Assembly: GCA_963719025.1 (NCBI GenBank) | Contig: CAVRBK010000088.1 | Coordinates: forward strand, 1 to 14,918 | DNA from: Thiosocius sp963719025 | GTDB lineage: Bacteria; Pseudomonadota; Gammaproteobacteria; Chromatiales; Chromatiaceae | Length of the DNA: 14,918 bases | Direction of reading: 5' to 3' | Shown here: in pieces, positions 1 to 7,832 of the stretch | Numbering within the stretch: the first letter of the stretch is position 1 | How the letters are laid out: every line of letters begins with the position of its first letter | Position numbers and translations under genes: made by a program | Notes under the pieces: generated by a model | Seen by the model: the letters and a program-made list of their open reading frames with translations, nothing else | The model's database searches: none | Told to the model about the DNA's origin: nothing

Positions 1-172
1 TCGGTCCAAGGAATTTCTGCTGGCCGGTCCAACTCGACGCAATACTCTGCCGAGCCTCGAAGCGGTAGGCACTGCGCTCATTCACCACGTCCTGGATCAT
101 CAGGTTTGGAATGGTCAATCCCAGCATCAGTAGGAAAACTACCAGCAGCTTGAGCAAGAGTTTGTTGTTCAT
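1..172 (-). CDS. creD: CreD family inner-membrane protein, N-terminal part (gene runs off the left edge)
   Basis: The 57 visible residues start MNNKLLLKLLVVFLLMLGL, a short basic N-terminus followed by a hydrophobic segment (about residues 5-25). They continue with IPNLMIQDVVNERSAYRFEA and then a SSWTGQQ motif. This matches the start of the CreD (cell envelope integrity) family, whose members share a 'MIxxxVxER...SSWxGxQ' beginning after the first membrane helix. CreD is an inner-membrane protein that in E. coli belongs to the CreBC regulon and is linked to envelope stress and beta-lactam response; its biochemical role is unknown. The ATG at 172-170 is preceded by a GGGGA ribosome-binding site. 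No CreB box repeat was seen upstream, and no creB or creC is in the window. The remainder of the protein lies outside, so integrity cannot be judged. Confidence 0.8.
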   Translation of the reverse strand, partial: MNNKLLLKLLVVFLLMLGLTIPNLMIQDVVNERSAYRFEARQSIASSWTGQQKFLGP

Positions 173-388
173 GATTTCCCCGAACCGTTTGCGCTACCGA
201 CCGTTGCCGTGAGCGGCGCGCCGTTGTATGCATCATGGCAGGTCATTGGGGAAATCCAGCTGCGGAAATGTGGCCAGATTGGGGCTTTTGGGGACGGATT
301 TGAAGTGCAGGTGTAATCGTGGACCGGGATGCCTGCGCAACACAGCGCGGCTGATATGAATCGCTGTGGCCTCCGGTAAGGCGCAACG

Positions 389-420
389 AAAAAAAGGCCC
401 GCGATCTCTCGCAGGCCTTT
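389..420 (-). terminator. Rho-independent terminator downstream of tRNA-Lys
   Basis: Read on the minus strand, a 12-bp stem (393-404 pairing with 409-420, one G-T wobble) closes a four-base loop and runs into seven T residues (395-389). It begins 9 bp beyond the CCA end of the tRNA gene, so it would end the tRNA transcript and insulate creD. Confidence 0.85.
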
Positions 421-428
421 GATTTATA

Positions 429-504
429 TGGTGGGGCGTGGGCGGCTCGAACGCCCGACCAATTGATTAAAAGTCAACTGCTCTACCAACTGAGCTAACG
501 CCCC
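429..504 (-). tRNA. tRNA-Lys (anticodon TTT)
   Basis: A 76-nt cloverleaf including an encoded CCA. The acceptor stem GGGGCGT pairs with ACGCCCC and is followed by discriminator A and CCA. The D-arm is TAGCTCAGTTGGTAGAGCA. The anticodon stem-loop is TTGACTTTTAATCAA with a TTT anticodon, and the T-arm contains GTTCGAGC. All invariant positions look normal. A promoter lies about 45 bp upstream and a strong terminator directly downstream, so it appears to be a monocistronic tRNA unit. A tRNA-Lys after the tol-pal/queE/queC block is also known in Pseudomonas, and in E. coli a lys/val tRNA cluster follows tol-pal. Its position is therefore probably ancestral. Confidence 0.97.
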
Positions 505-548
505 GAAATCACGTTCATATCGCGGCAGGGCTGCCGGAAAGACGCCGT

Positions 549-576
549 ATTATACAGGAGACATCGTCCCGCTCAA
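549..576 (-). promoter_or_regulatory. sigma-70 promoter for tRNA-Lys
   Basis: On the minus strand a TTGAGC -35 (576-571) is separated by 16 bp from a perfect TATAAT -10 (554-549). The GC-rich stretch after the -10 (ACGGCGTC) resembles a stringent discriminator of the kind found at stable-RNA promoters. A start near 542 would leave a leader of about 38 nt before the mature tRNA. The promoter begins 18 bp after the yeeE stop codon, so the two transcription units are packed tightly. Confidence 0.75.
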
Positions 577-593
577 GCCGTTTGTGAGCGTAT

Positions 594-1857
594 TCAGACA
601 GCCTCGAGCTGACGCAGCTTCTCCGGCAGCAGGTGCAGATCGACCAGCCCGGTTACCAGGGCCTTGACCGAGGGTGGCTTCGTCTTCGTAGACCATCTTG
701 TAGTACTGGACTTTCATGGTCAGGGCACTGCCGAGGAAGATCGCGGCAAAGGTGATCATCGAGCCGAGCGCCAGGGTCGAGACACCGGTGATCGCCTGCC
801 CGACGGTGCACCCCATGGCGAGCGTGCCACCGAAGCCCATCAGCACCGCGCCGATGACGTGGTTGAAGGCATCCCCGAACGAGCTGAACCATTCGATGCG
901 GAAACTGCGCGACAGCAGCGACCACAACAGCGAACCGAGGATCACGCCAGCAACCGCAACCACGCCAAAGGTCAGCAGGCTGCGTTCGAAACCGCCCGCG
1001 GCGTAACCGAGCGACTGTCCCATGGGGTTGATGAAGGTATAGGACTGGGGCGCCAGTGGCCTGCCCTGCGCCGGCTTGCCCTCGTCGGAATCGGCCAGCA
1101 TGTCCCATTCCTGGTAATAGTCGGACAGGCCCAGCAAGCCGTCATCGGTGTCGACCGCGATTGAACTGCTCAGATACCAGGCGCCCAGCACCGCAAGACC
1201 AACCACCAGGCCACCGAGAATATTGTCGCGATTGCGGCGAAAATCCGCAGACTTGAAGGCGAACCCGGCCAGCAACAGGCCCAGCGCCAGTCCGATCAGC
1301 AGGCGCGCGGTGCCTGCCTCGTCACCAGCGACCAGGTAGCCGAGATCCTGCGATACACCCAGGTCTATCGACAGGGGGCGAATCCAGTCGTAGAACAGCA
1401 CACTCATGAGCGTCTGGTCCGAACCCGGAAACGGATTGATCATGAAGTATGCGATGGCCCCGATGATCGCAAACACCACGATCGATTTGAGATTGCCGCC
1501 GCCGATTCGGATCAGGGTTTTGTTCCCGCAACCACTGGCCAGCGTCATGCCGATACCGAACAGCAGGCCCCCCAGCACGTTCTCGGCCAGGATCAGGTTG
1601 CCGGCACGATACGGCGGAAATGTGCCGGTCACGTCCACCAGCCCGAGATACTCAAGTACCGCTACGCCAAGCATCGCCACGGCAATGGCGAACAACCAGG
1701 CACGCATGCGCCCGGTATCCCCCATATTCACCAGGTCGGACACCGCACCCATGGTGCAGAAATTGGTCTTGTTCACCACCACGCCCATGACCAGGGCAAG
1801 CACAAACGCGCCCCACAGCAGCGCCGACTCGGCGGCAAAGAAATCTTCAAACAACAT
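594..1857 (-). CDS. YeeE/YedE (TsuA-like) thiosulfate/sulfur-compound transporter, one frameshift near the 3' end
   Basis: This is a polytopic inner-membrane protein. Family knowledge (E. coli YeeE/TsuA) indicates uptake of thiosulfate or related sulfur species through conserved cysteines. The sequence carries all three expected motifs: NFCTMG (Cys34), ASGCGNKTL (Cys110) and MGCTVGQ (Cys350). Between them lie many hydrophobic segments and a polar loop at about 240-285. The ATG at 1857 has a GGAG seven bases upstream. After Leu396 the frame breaks: the uninterrupted ORF runs on to 550 with an atypical tail. Removing one base at about 667-671 gives a plausible helical C-terminus ending LPEKLRQLEAV and a stop at 594-596, for about 420 residues. 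I take that as the true end and the extra base as a probable sequence error. It lies between queC and tRNA-Lys and is separated from queC by 280 bp with REP-like repeats, so it is probably transcribed separately. Confidence 0.85.
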
Positions 1858-2004
1858 AGGTTTTCTCCGCTAGCGGCACCGTTCCCGGGGCCGTTCCTTT
1901 TTCCCGTTGCCGCGAGGTTACAGAATAGGACAACGCCGGGCCAGCCGGCGGCGGGGTGAATGCGTGGCAACGAGCGTCCTGATGACAGTTTTTCGCCAGC
2001 AACC

Positions 2005-2084
2005 CGTTGTCCCCGCGCAGGTGGGGATCCAGTCTACCGAGTTGTGATTCACGCCCCTATGGATTCCCGCCTGCGGGAATGACG
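2005..2084. repeat. Inverted pair of REP-like palindromes
   Basis: Two related palindromic units face each other. The first (2005-2031) has the core CCCCGCGCAGGTGGGG followed by ATCCA. The second (2060-2084, opposite orientation) has the perfect palindrome ATTCCCGC-CT-GCGGGAAT (2063-2080) flanked by TGG and GACGG. Both belong to the 'GTCATTCCCGC...GCGGGAATCCA' class scattered through many proteobacterial genomes. They sit in the 280-bp space between queC and yeeE and could form hairpins in the queC mRNA 3' end. The rest of this space (1858-2004 and 2085-2137) shows no convincing gene or terminator, only a CCGCTAGCGG palindrome just upstream of the yeeE ribosome-binding site. Confidence 0.7.
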
Positions 2085-2137
2085 GTGGGGAGATAAGCCG
2101 GTTTCTATCGGAACGTGGAACCCGCGGTCACCTGCCC

Positions 2138-2821
2138 TCAGGCCCGGTAGCGGGTCGGATCCGTCACCCCTGCGGCGTGAAACCCTTCGGCGCGCAGCCG
2201 ACAGGAATCGCAGACGCCACAGGCCACGCCGTCGGCGTCTGCCTGGTAGCAGGACACGGTCAAGCCGTAGTCCACCCCCAGCGAGGTGCCGGCGCGGATG
2301 ATCTCTGCCTTGCTCATCTCGATTAGCGGGGCATGTACACTGAACGCCTCGCCCTCGACACCGGCCTTGGTAGCCAGGTTGGCCAGTCGTTCGAAGGCCG
2401 CGATGAACTCGGGACGGCAATCCGGGTAACCCGAATAGTCGACGGCATTCACACCGACAAACAGGTCGATCGAACCCAGCACCTCGGCCCAGCCCAGCGC
2501 CAGCGACAGGAATACCGTATTGCGCGCCGGCACATAGGTGACCGGGATACCCTCGCCCCCGGTCTCGGGCACGGCGATCGACAGGTCGGTGAGCGCCGAT
2601 CCGCCGATCGCGTCGAGCGACAACGGCAGCACCTTGTGCTCGACCACACCGATCGACGTGGCGACACGCTGCGCGGCGGCCAACTCGGCATGGTGGCGCT
2701 GACCATAGTCGAGGCTGAGTGCATAGCAGTCGAAAGCGTCTGCCCGCGCCATCGCCAGCACGGTGGCCGAGTCAAGCCCGCCGGACAAGAGGATCACCGC
2801 CTTGCGTCTTGGTTCACTCAT
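2138..2821 (-). CDS. queC: 7-cyano-7-deazaguanine (preQ0) synthase QueC
   Basis: QueC is a cytoplasmic ATP-dependent enzyme that converts 7-carboxy-7-deazaguanine and ammonia to preQ0 in queuosine biosynthesis. The 227-residue protein has the PP-loop SGGLDS (13-18), the family segment SLDYGQRHH (36-44) and VPARNTVF (97-104). It also has a C-terminal zinc site from Cys191, Cys201, Cys204 and Cys207 (CYQ...CGVCDSC). Length and motifs are normal for the family. The ATG at 2821 overlaps the queE TGA in an ATGA arrangement, which argues for coupled translation and against the 7-residue upstream extension that is also open. It is the last gene of the long minus-strand block. No clear T-tract terminator follows, only the REP-like hairpins. 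Confidence 0.96.
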   Translation of the reverse strand: MSEPRRKAVILLSGGLDSATVLAMARADAFDCYALSLDYGQRHHAELAAAQRVATSIGVVEHKVLPLSLDAIGGSALTDLSIAVPETGGEGIPVTYVPARNTVFLSLALGWAEVLGSIDLFVGVNAVDYSGYPDCRPEFIAAFERLANLATKAGVEGEAFSVHAPLIEMSKAEIIRAGTSLGVDYGLTVSCYQADADGVACGVCDSCRLRAEGFHAAGVTDPTRYRA

Positions 2822-3459
2822 CGGCCCGGCTCGTTGCCCCACAGGACCTTGTGCAACTGCAGCTGGAAACGTACATCGAGCTGGTCGCGCAGAATCCAGT
2901 CGGCCAGTTGCGCCGGCGCAAGCGTATCGGCCACCGGCGAAAACAGCACCACACAGCGTCCGGCCAGGTCGTATTGGCTAACCTGCGCGCGACTCCAGTC
3001 GTAGTCGGCCACGTCGCCAATCACGAACTTGACCTGATCATGCGACAGCAGATGTTCGATGTTGCCGTACAGATTCCTGTCCATCTCGCCGGACGACGGT
3101 GTCTTGAGATCCATCACCTTGATCACGCGCGGGTCGACCGGGGCGATATCCAGCGCCCCGCTGGTCTCGAGCGAGACCGAGTAGCCGGCATCACACAGCG
3201 CGGTCAGTAGCCCCTGGCAATCCGGCTGAGCCAGCGGCTCGCCACCGGTCACCGTGACGTGCCGCACCTTGTACTGCGCCACCTCATCGAGAATCGCGTC
3301 GATGTTCCACCAATCGCCCCCCTTGAAGGCATAGGCGGTATCGCAGTAGCCGCAACGCAAGGGACAACCGGTCAGGCGCACGAACACGGTGCGCCAACCC
3401 ACGCTGGCACTCTCGCCCTGCAGGGAATGAAATATCTCGGTAAGGCGAAGACGCGCCAT
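2818..3459 (-). CDS. queE: 7-carboxy-7-deazaguanine synthase QueE (radical SAM)
   Basis: QueE performs the radical-SAM ring contraction of 6-carboxy-tetrahydropterin to 7-carboxy-7-deazaguanine, the step before QueC. The 213-residue protein begins MARLRLTEIFHSLQGES, typical of QueE. It carries the cluster-binding motif CPLRCGYC (Cys32, Cys36, Cys39; CxxxCxxC) and a TGGEPL motif (about 71-76) for SAM binding. The protein is complete and in frame. The ATG at 3459 has a modest GGCAGG upstream. Its stop overlaps the queC start by 3 bases. The normal upstream neighbour is cpoB, but a 268-bp MITE now lies between them. Transcription from the tol-pal block must therefore cross that element, unless queE has gained its own promoter. 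Confidence 0.96.
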   Translation of the reverse strand: MARLRLTEIFHSLQGESASVGWRTVFVRLTGCPLRCGYCDTAYAFKGGDWWNIDAILDEVAQYKVRHVTVTGGEPLAQPDCQGLLTALCDAGYSVSLETSGALDIAPVDPRVIKVMDLKTPSSGEMDRNLYGNIEHLLSHDQVKFVIGDVADYDWSRAQVSQYDLAGRCVVLFSPVADTLAPAQLADWILRDQLDVRFQLQLHKVLWGNEPGR

Positions 3460-3486
3460 CAGAACCTGCCGCCCGGATCGAGCGGA

Positions 3487-3521
3487 CTAGTGGGCCAAGT
3501 GGAAAGTTCTGTAACACTCAG
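3487..3521 (+). repeat. Left terminal inverted repeat of the MITE
   Basis: 35 bp starting at CTAG. It differs from the reverse complement of 3720-3754 only at 3516 (A against G). Confidence 0.9.
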
Positions 3522-3719
3522 AGCCACTGTGCGAGTGCGAATCAAGGCGCGTTTCGCAGGCAATGGCCGCTCCCTTGGCAAGAAACGCAACACAGAGTCG
3601 CGCTCGCACAGCGGCTCCCGAAGGGCCGCGCCACAAACATCGTGGGCTGTGTTGCAGTCCTTGGAAAGGGCCTGCCATTCCCTGCGGACTGCGCCTTGCC
3701 CACAATGCTTGTGGCGCGG

Positions 3720-3754
3720 CTGAGCGTTACAGAACTTTCCACTTGGCCCACTAG
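3720..3754 (-). repeat. Right terminal inverted repeat of the MITE
   Basis: 35 bp ending at CTAG (3751-3754). The last four bases contain the TAG stop codon of cpoB (3753-3751 on the minus strand), so the element boundary coincides with the end of that gene. Confidence 0.9.
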
Positions 3755-4497
3755 CCGCCGAGCTGCTTGAGCTGCTGACGGGCAAGCCCGGCAGCCGGCG
3801 CATTGGGATAGTCTTTCAGGACACGCTCGAAGGCAGCACGCGCCGCGCCAGCCTTGCCGGCAACCTGCTGCAGGCGACCGATCTTGAACAGCGCACCCGG
3901 CGCCTTGGTACTTCCGGGATGATCGGCAACGACTCTTTCAAAGGCCTGCAGCGCCTTGGTATTCTGCTGCGACACGTAGTAGGCCTCACCCAGCCAGTAC
4001 TTGGCATTGGGCGTCAGCTCATCGTCCGGATACCGGTCGATGAAGGTGGCAAACGCCGCCGCCGATTCCTTGTAGCGTTTCTGTTGCGGACTCAGCAGAT
4101 CGTAGGCCGTCTTGTACTCGGCCTGAATCTGTTCGCGACTGGCTGACGCCGATGATCGCGGCGCGCGCGACTCGACCTGTGCTGTTGGCCCGGCCGGGGT
4201 CGTTGGGGACGCTGCAGCAGCACCCGGCTGCAGCCCACTCAGGCGCTGGTCGATATCCAGGTAGATATCGCGCTGCTTGCGCTTGAGTTGCTCGATCTCG
4301 TAACCGAGGTTTTCGACCTCGCCGCGCAGCAGGCGGTTCTCGCGGCGCATTTCGTCGAGCTGCAGGGTCAGGTCACTGACCCGAGCAACCCGCCGCTCGA
4401 GCAGTTCGAGGCGCTGCGCGGTAGACAGCTCGGCCGCCTGAACGAACAGCGGCAGTGCCGCCACCACGAGTACTGCGAGTTTGCGCGAAAACCTCAT
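3751..4497 (-). CDS. cpoB: Cell division coordinator CpoB (YbgF), periplasmic TPR protein
   Basis: CpoB is a periplasmic partner of TolA that coordinates peptidoglycan synthesis with outer-membrane constriction. The 248-residue protein has a signal peptide (MRFSRKLAVLVVAALPLFVQA, probable cleavage near 21-22). A coiled coil (about 24-90, rich in Leu, Arg and Glu) follows, as in the trimerising YbgF N-terminus. A Pro/Ala/Ser linker leads to TPR repeats (about 125-245) with pieces such as AKYWLGEAYY, ALQAFERVV and AAFERVLKDYP. The start at 4497 was chosen because the signal peptide begins there. The open frame continues to 4722, but that extension overlaps pal in another frame and has no signal-like sequence. 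It lies 16 bp after pal. Its TAG stop is formed by the edge of the MITE at 3487-3754. Confidence 0.93.
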   Translation of the reverse strand: MRFSRKLAVLVVAALPLFVQAAELSTAQRLELLERRVARVSDLTLQLDEMRRENRLLRGEVENLGYEIEQLKRKQRDIYLDIDQRLSGLQPGAAAASPTTPAGPTAQVESRAPRSSASASREQIQAEYKTAYDLLSPQQKRYKESAAAFATFIDRYPDDELTPNAKYWLGEAYYVSQQNTKALQAFERVVADHPGSTKAPGALFKIGRLQQVAGKAGAARAAFERVLKDYPNAPAAGLARQQLKQLGG

Positions 4498-4513
4498 GCC
4501 CGGTGATTCCCGA

Positions 4514-5032
4514 TCAGTAAACCAGCACACCGCGGCGGTTCTCGGCCCACGACATCTCGTCGTTGCCGCGCGCCGCCGGACGCTCTTCACCGTAGCTGAT
4601 GGTGTTGATCTGCACGTCCGAGACCCCCTCGGCCTCGAGGAAACGCCTGATCGTGTTGCTGCGGCGCTCGCCCAGGCCGATGTTGTACTCACGTGAGCCA
4701 CGCTCGTCGGCATGTCCTTCAACCAGCACGCTGACCGAACGGTTGGCGTTCAGGTACGTCGCGTGGGCGCGCAGCACATCGATGAACTCGCTGCGAATGG
4801 TGCTCTCATCGAAATCGAAATAGATCGTCTTGCCGTACAGCAGGCTGTTGGGATTCTCCAGCGGATTGCCGCTCCAGGTTCCGCCGGCGCTGGCACCACT
4901 GGTGCTGGCGCCCGAGGTGCCGCGATCCTCTATGGATGCACCCGGATCATCCTTCGTGCCCGTGCTGGAACAACCGGCGAAAAGCAATACCGACAGTGCG
5001 ATGGCCAACCAGGCCAGGCTGTTGGATTTCAT
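4514..5032 (-). CDS. pal: Peptidoglycan-associated lipoprotein Pal
   Basis: Pal is an outer-membrane lipoprotein that binds peptidoglycan and TolB and accumulates at the constriction site. The 172-residue protein has a lipoprotein signal ending LLFAGC (Cys21 lipidated) and a low-complexity Ser/Gly/Ala linker (about 22-60). It then has an OmpA-like domain with YFDFDESTI (71-79), GHADERGS (106-113), YNIGLGERR (116-124) and NRR near the end (165-167). These are the conserved meso-diaminopimelate-binding and fold positions of the family. The ATG at 5032 directly abuts the tolB stop (TAAATG), and an AGGAG inside the end of tolB (about 5043-5047) supplies the ribosome-binding site. The gene is complete and in frame. 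Confidence 0.97.
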   Translation of the reverse strand: MKSNSLAWLAIALSVLLFAGCSSTGTKDDPGASIEDRGTSGASTSGASAGGTWSGNPLENPNSLLYGKTIYFDFDESTIRSEFIDVLRAHATYLNANRSVSVLVEGHADERGSREYNIGLGERRSNTIRRFLEAEGVSDVQINTISYGEERPAARGNDEMSWAENRRGVLVY

Positions 5033-6344
5033 TTAGCGACTCCTCTCTTGTTGATGGTACGGTGACCATACGGGCTCGCGCACGTCACCTTCTTGCAAGC
5101 GGAGTCGTTGCTGAATCCGGCCATCCGTCGATACGGCGGCCAGAACGCCCTTGCCGTTAACCCGCGTTGCGTAAATTATCATGCTGCCATTTGGGGCGAA
5201 ACTGGGAGATTCATCAAGTCGACCAGTGCTCATAACGCGAAAATCTCGCGTCTCCAGGTCAAGCGTTGCGATGCGATACTGCTTGTCGACCCGGGTCACC
5301 ATAGTCAGCAGGCGACCGTTCGGCGAATACGAGGCGCGCGCATTGTATTTGCCCTCGAACGATACGCGCTGCGCCTCACCGCCGGAGACCGGCACGCGAT
5401 AGATCTGCGGCGCACCGCCGCGGTCCGAGGTAAATACCAGCGATTTGCCATCCGGCGACCAGGCCGGCTCGGTGTCGATCGACCAGTGACGGGTCAGTGG
5501 CCGCAGGCTGCGTCGCGCCACGTCCATCACGAAGATATCCGGGTTGCCGTCTTTCGACAGGGTCAGGGCCAGGTAACGCCCGTCGGGCGACCAGGCCGGT
5601 GCGCCGTTGATACCCTTGAACGCGGTCATCTTCTGCCGCTTGCCGGTGAACACCTCCTGCACCCAGATCGATGGCTGTGCGTTCTCGAACGACACGTAGG
5701 CGATCTTGCGCCCGTCCGGCGACCAGGCCGGCGACATGATCGGCTCCTCCGACGACACGATGGTCTGCGGGCTGTAGCCGTCGGCATCGGCGATGCGCAG
5801 CTCGACGCGCTCCTTGTTCTCGGCCAGCTGTACCGAGGTGACATAGGCGATACGGGTGGCAAAGGCGCCCGGCTGGCCGGTCAGGGTCTCGTAGACGATG
5901 TCGGCGATATGATGCGCCGTGGCACGCAGGTCGCTGCGCCGTGGTCGGCATGCTGTAGCCGGTGATCTGCTCGCCACGAAAGACGTCGTAGAGATAGAAC
6001 TTGACCAGGTAACCCCCGGGACCGTTCGGACTGACCTCGCCGATCACCAGATTCTCGATGTTCAGCGCACGCCAGTCGCGGAAATCGACATCCTCACCGC
6101 GCGACGGCCTGGCCAGCATCTCGCCGGCCGGCAATGGCTTGAAACGCCCGCTGCGCAACAGATCACCGGACACCACTGCGCCGACATCGTGCGGCGGCGG
6201 ACTGGCCGCATCGCCGCGCCATGCAAAGGGCACCACCGCAATCGGCAGGGCGCCTTCCAGGCCCTGGGTGATCTCGATGGTCAGGGTTGCCCGGGCCGGC
6301 ATCACGACACCCATCAGGAGAAGCAGAAAAAACAGTCTTTTCAT
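5033..6344 (-). CDS. tolB: Tol-Pal system protein TolB, one frameshift at about 5936
   Basis: TolB is the periplasmic beta-propeller that shuttles between Pal and TolA. The N-terminal part (6344 to about 5940) has a signal peptide MKRLFFLLLLMGVVMPARA and the TolB N-domain (PIAVVPFAW, GDLLRSGRF, YDVFRGEQI). The second part continues with RATAHHIADIVYETLTG and then five propeller motifs of the form 'PAWSPDGRxIAYxS' (AWSPDG three times, YSPNG, FAPNG). The frame changes between these parts. Deleting one base in 5936-5939 joins them as TTASDLRATAHH and gives 436 residues, close to the usual length of about 430. Both halves are perfectly conserved and the gene is important for the envelope, so I read this as a sequence error. 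It starts 11 bp after tolA. Confidence 0.93.
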
Positions 6345-6355
6345 GACAATACAGC

Positions 6356-7362
6356 TCAGTTGCTGGGATCAAAGATAAAGGTGAGGTCGCGAAACAGCGC
6401 CGACAGGCGCTCCGATCGCGGCATCGGCAGCGGATCGGCCTTGTACACAGCGGCCTCGACCGAACGATCGAAGGCCGTATTGCCGCTCGACTCTACCACG
6501 TTGGCCGTCAAAACCGAGCCACTGGAACCGAGGCGCACCCGCACCCTGCACTTCAACCCTGCGGGCCCGGAAGGCCGCAGCCAGTTGCGTTGCACTTTTT
6601 CCTGAATCAGGCCAACTACCTGGGCCTGCTCCGATGCCTCCTGCTCGGCGGCAAACTGCGCCGCCAGTTCGGCCTCCCGCGCCGCGCGATCGGCCCGTGC
6701 CCTGGCCTCGGCAGCCGCCTTGCGCTTGCGCTCGGCCTCGGCCTTTTCGCGCGCCGCTTTTTCCTGGCGCGCCTTCTCGGCCTTGGCCTTTGCCGCCGCT
6801 TCTGCCTTGGCCGCCGCCTCGGCTTCGGCCTCCGCCTGCTTGCGCGCGGCCTCGTCATCCCTGCGCTTTTTCTCGTCGGCCTCGCGCCTCGCCTCGAGGT
6901 CGGCAAGACGCTTTTTCTCCGCCTCCTGCTGCTGCTTTCTGCTCCGCCTGTTTGCGCTTCAGCTCGGCAATACGCACCTTCTCTGCCGCAACGCGTTCTT
7001 TCTCTTCGGCCTGCTGGCGCGCCTCGTCCTTCTCACGTTTTTTGCGTTGCGCCTCGAGTTCGGCAAGTTTGCGTCTTTCCTCGGCGCGGCGCTTTTCCAG
7101 CGCGTCGCGCTTGTCTTTCTCGGCCTGTCTGGCCGCTGCGGCCTTCGCCTGCCTGTCGCGTTCGGCCGCCTCGCGCTTTTCAGACCTCGGCGTCCAGCGT
7201 CTGCTGTTCGACCAGTTGGGCCTGCACCACCTGCACATCGCCGCCGATCGGTTTGACCTTGTCGCCCCAATTGACCTCAAAAATCAGGAAAAACGCCAGC
7301 CCGATGTGCAGCATCACAGCCAGCATCAGCGCCACCGGGTTACGTTTCAGTACTGCCCACAC
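6356..7362 (-). CDS. tolA: Cell envelope integrity protein TolA, two frameshifts
   Basis: TolA spans the periplasm from the TolQR motor to Pal/TolB and CpoB. The start is GTG at 7362, with AGGAG eight bases upstream; the TAG stop of tolR overlaps that site. Domain I is a single membrane helix (about 10-29, ALMLAVMLHIGLAFFLIF). Domain II is a very long Ala/Lys/Glu/Arg-rich helix (about 60-240), and domain III is the C-terminal globular part ending FRDLTFIFDPSN. The frame breaks at about 7184-7186 (after TLDAE) and at 6936-6938 (a run of three T's on the plus strand, where removal of one restores QKQQQEAEKK). With one base removed at each site the protein is 334 residues and shows all three domains. 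Both disruptions behave as single-base insertions. Confidence 0.92.
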
Positions 7363-7373
7363 AACCCTGACTC

Positions 7374-7802
<429 letters not shown>

Positions 7803-7832
7803 GCGTTCAGGCCCCGTTGCGGGCGAAGCCGC

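Larger units (their letters stand above)
3487..3754. mobile_element. MITE-like non-coding element with 35-bp terminal inverted repeats and a cloverleaf fold
   Basis: The two ends are inverted repeats, 3487-3521 and 3720-3754, identical at 34 of 35 positions, each beginning CTAGTGGGCCAAGTGGAAAG. Inside are two further inverted-repeat arms: 3522-3540 with 3598-3616 (17 of 19 positions) and 3624-3647 with 3698-3721 (21 of 24). Each arm carries a smaller hairpin (gcgtttc at 3549-3555 with 3582-3588; gcagtcc at 3654-3660 with 3686-3692). A single strand could fold into a three-stem cloverleaf. An alternative central hairpin is possible (3587-3595 with 3647-3655). CTAG at both edges suggests a CTAG or TA target duplication, as made by some IS5/IS427-type or IS630-type transposases. 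There is no credible coding sequence, so movement would need a transposase from elsewhere. I cannot name the family. Confidence 0.85.

Noticed and set aside
276..318. GGGGACGGATTTGAA-like stretch upstream of creD as a mobile-element remnant
   Set aside because: It resembles motifs seen near some proteobacterial repeats, but no inverted partner or second copy is present in the window.
3542..3754. Short ORFs on both strands inside the MITE
   Set aside because: They arise from the inverted repeats (the same MGQVESSVTL start appears from both ends), lack ribosome-binding sites and have no protein-like composition.
4498..4722. N-terminal extension of cpoB
   Set aside because: It overlaps pal in another frame, is Ser/Arg-rich shadow sequence, and would bury the signal peptide that begins at 4497.
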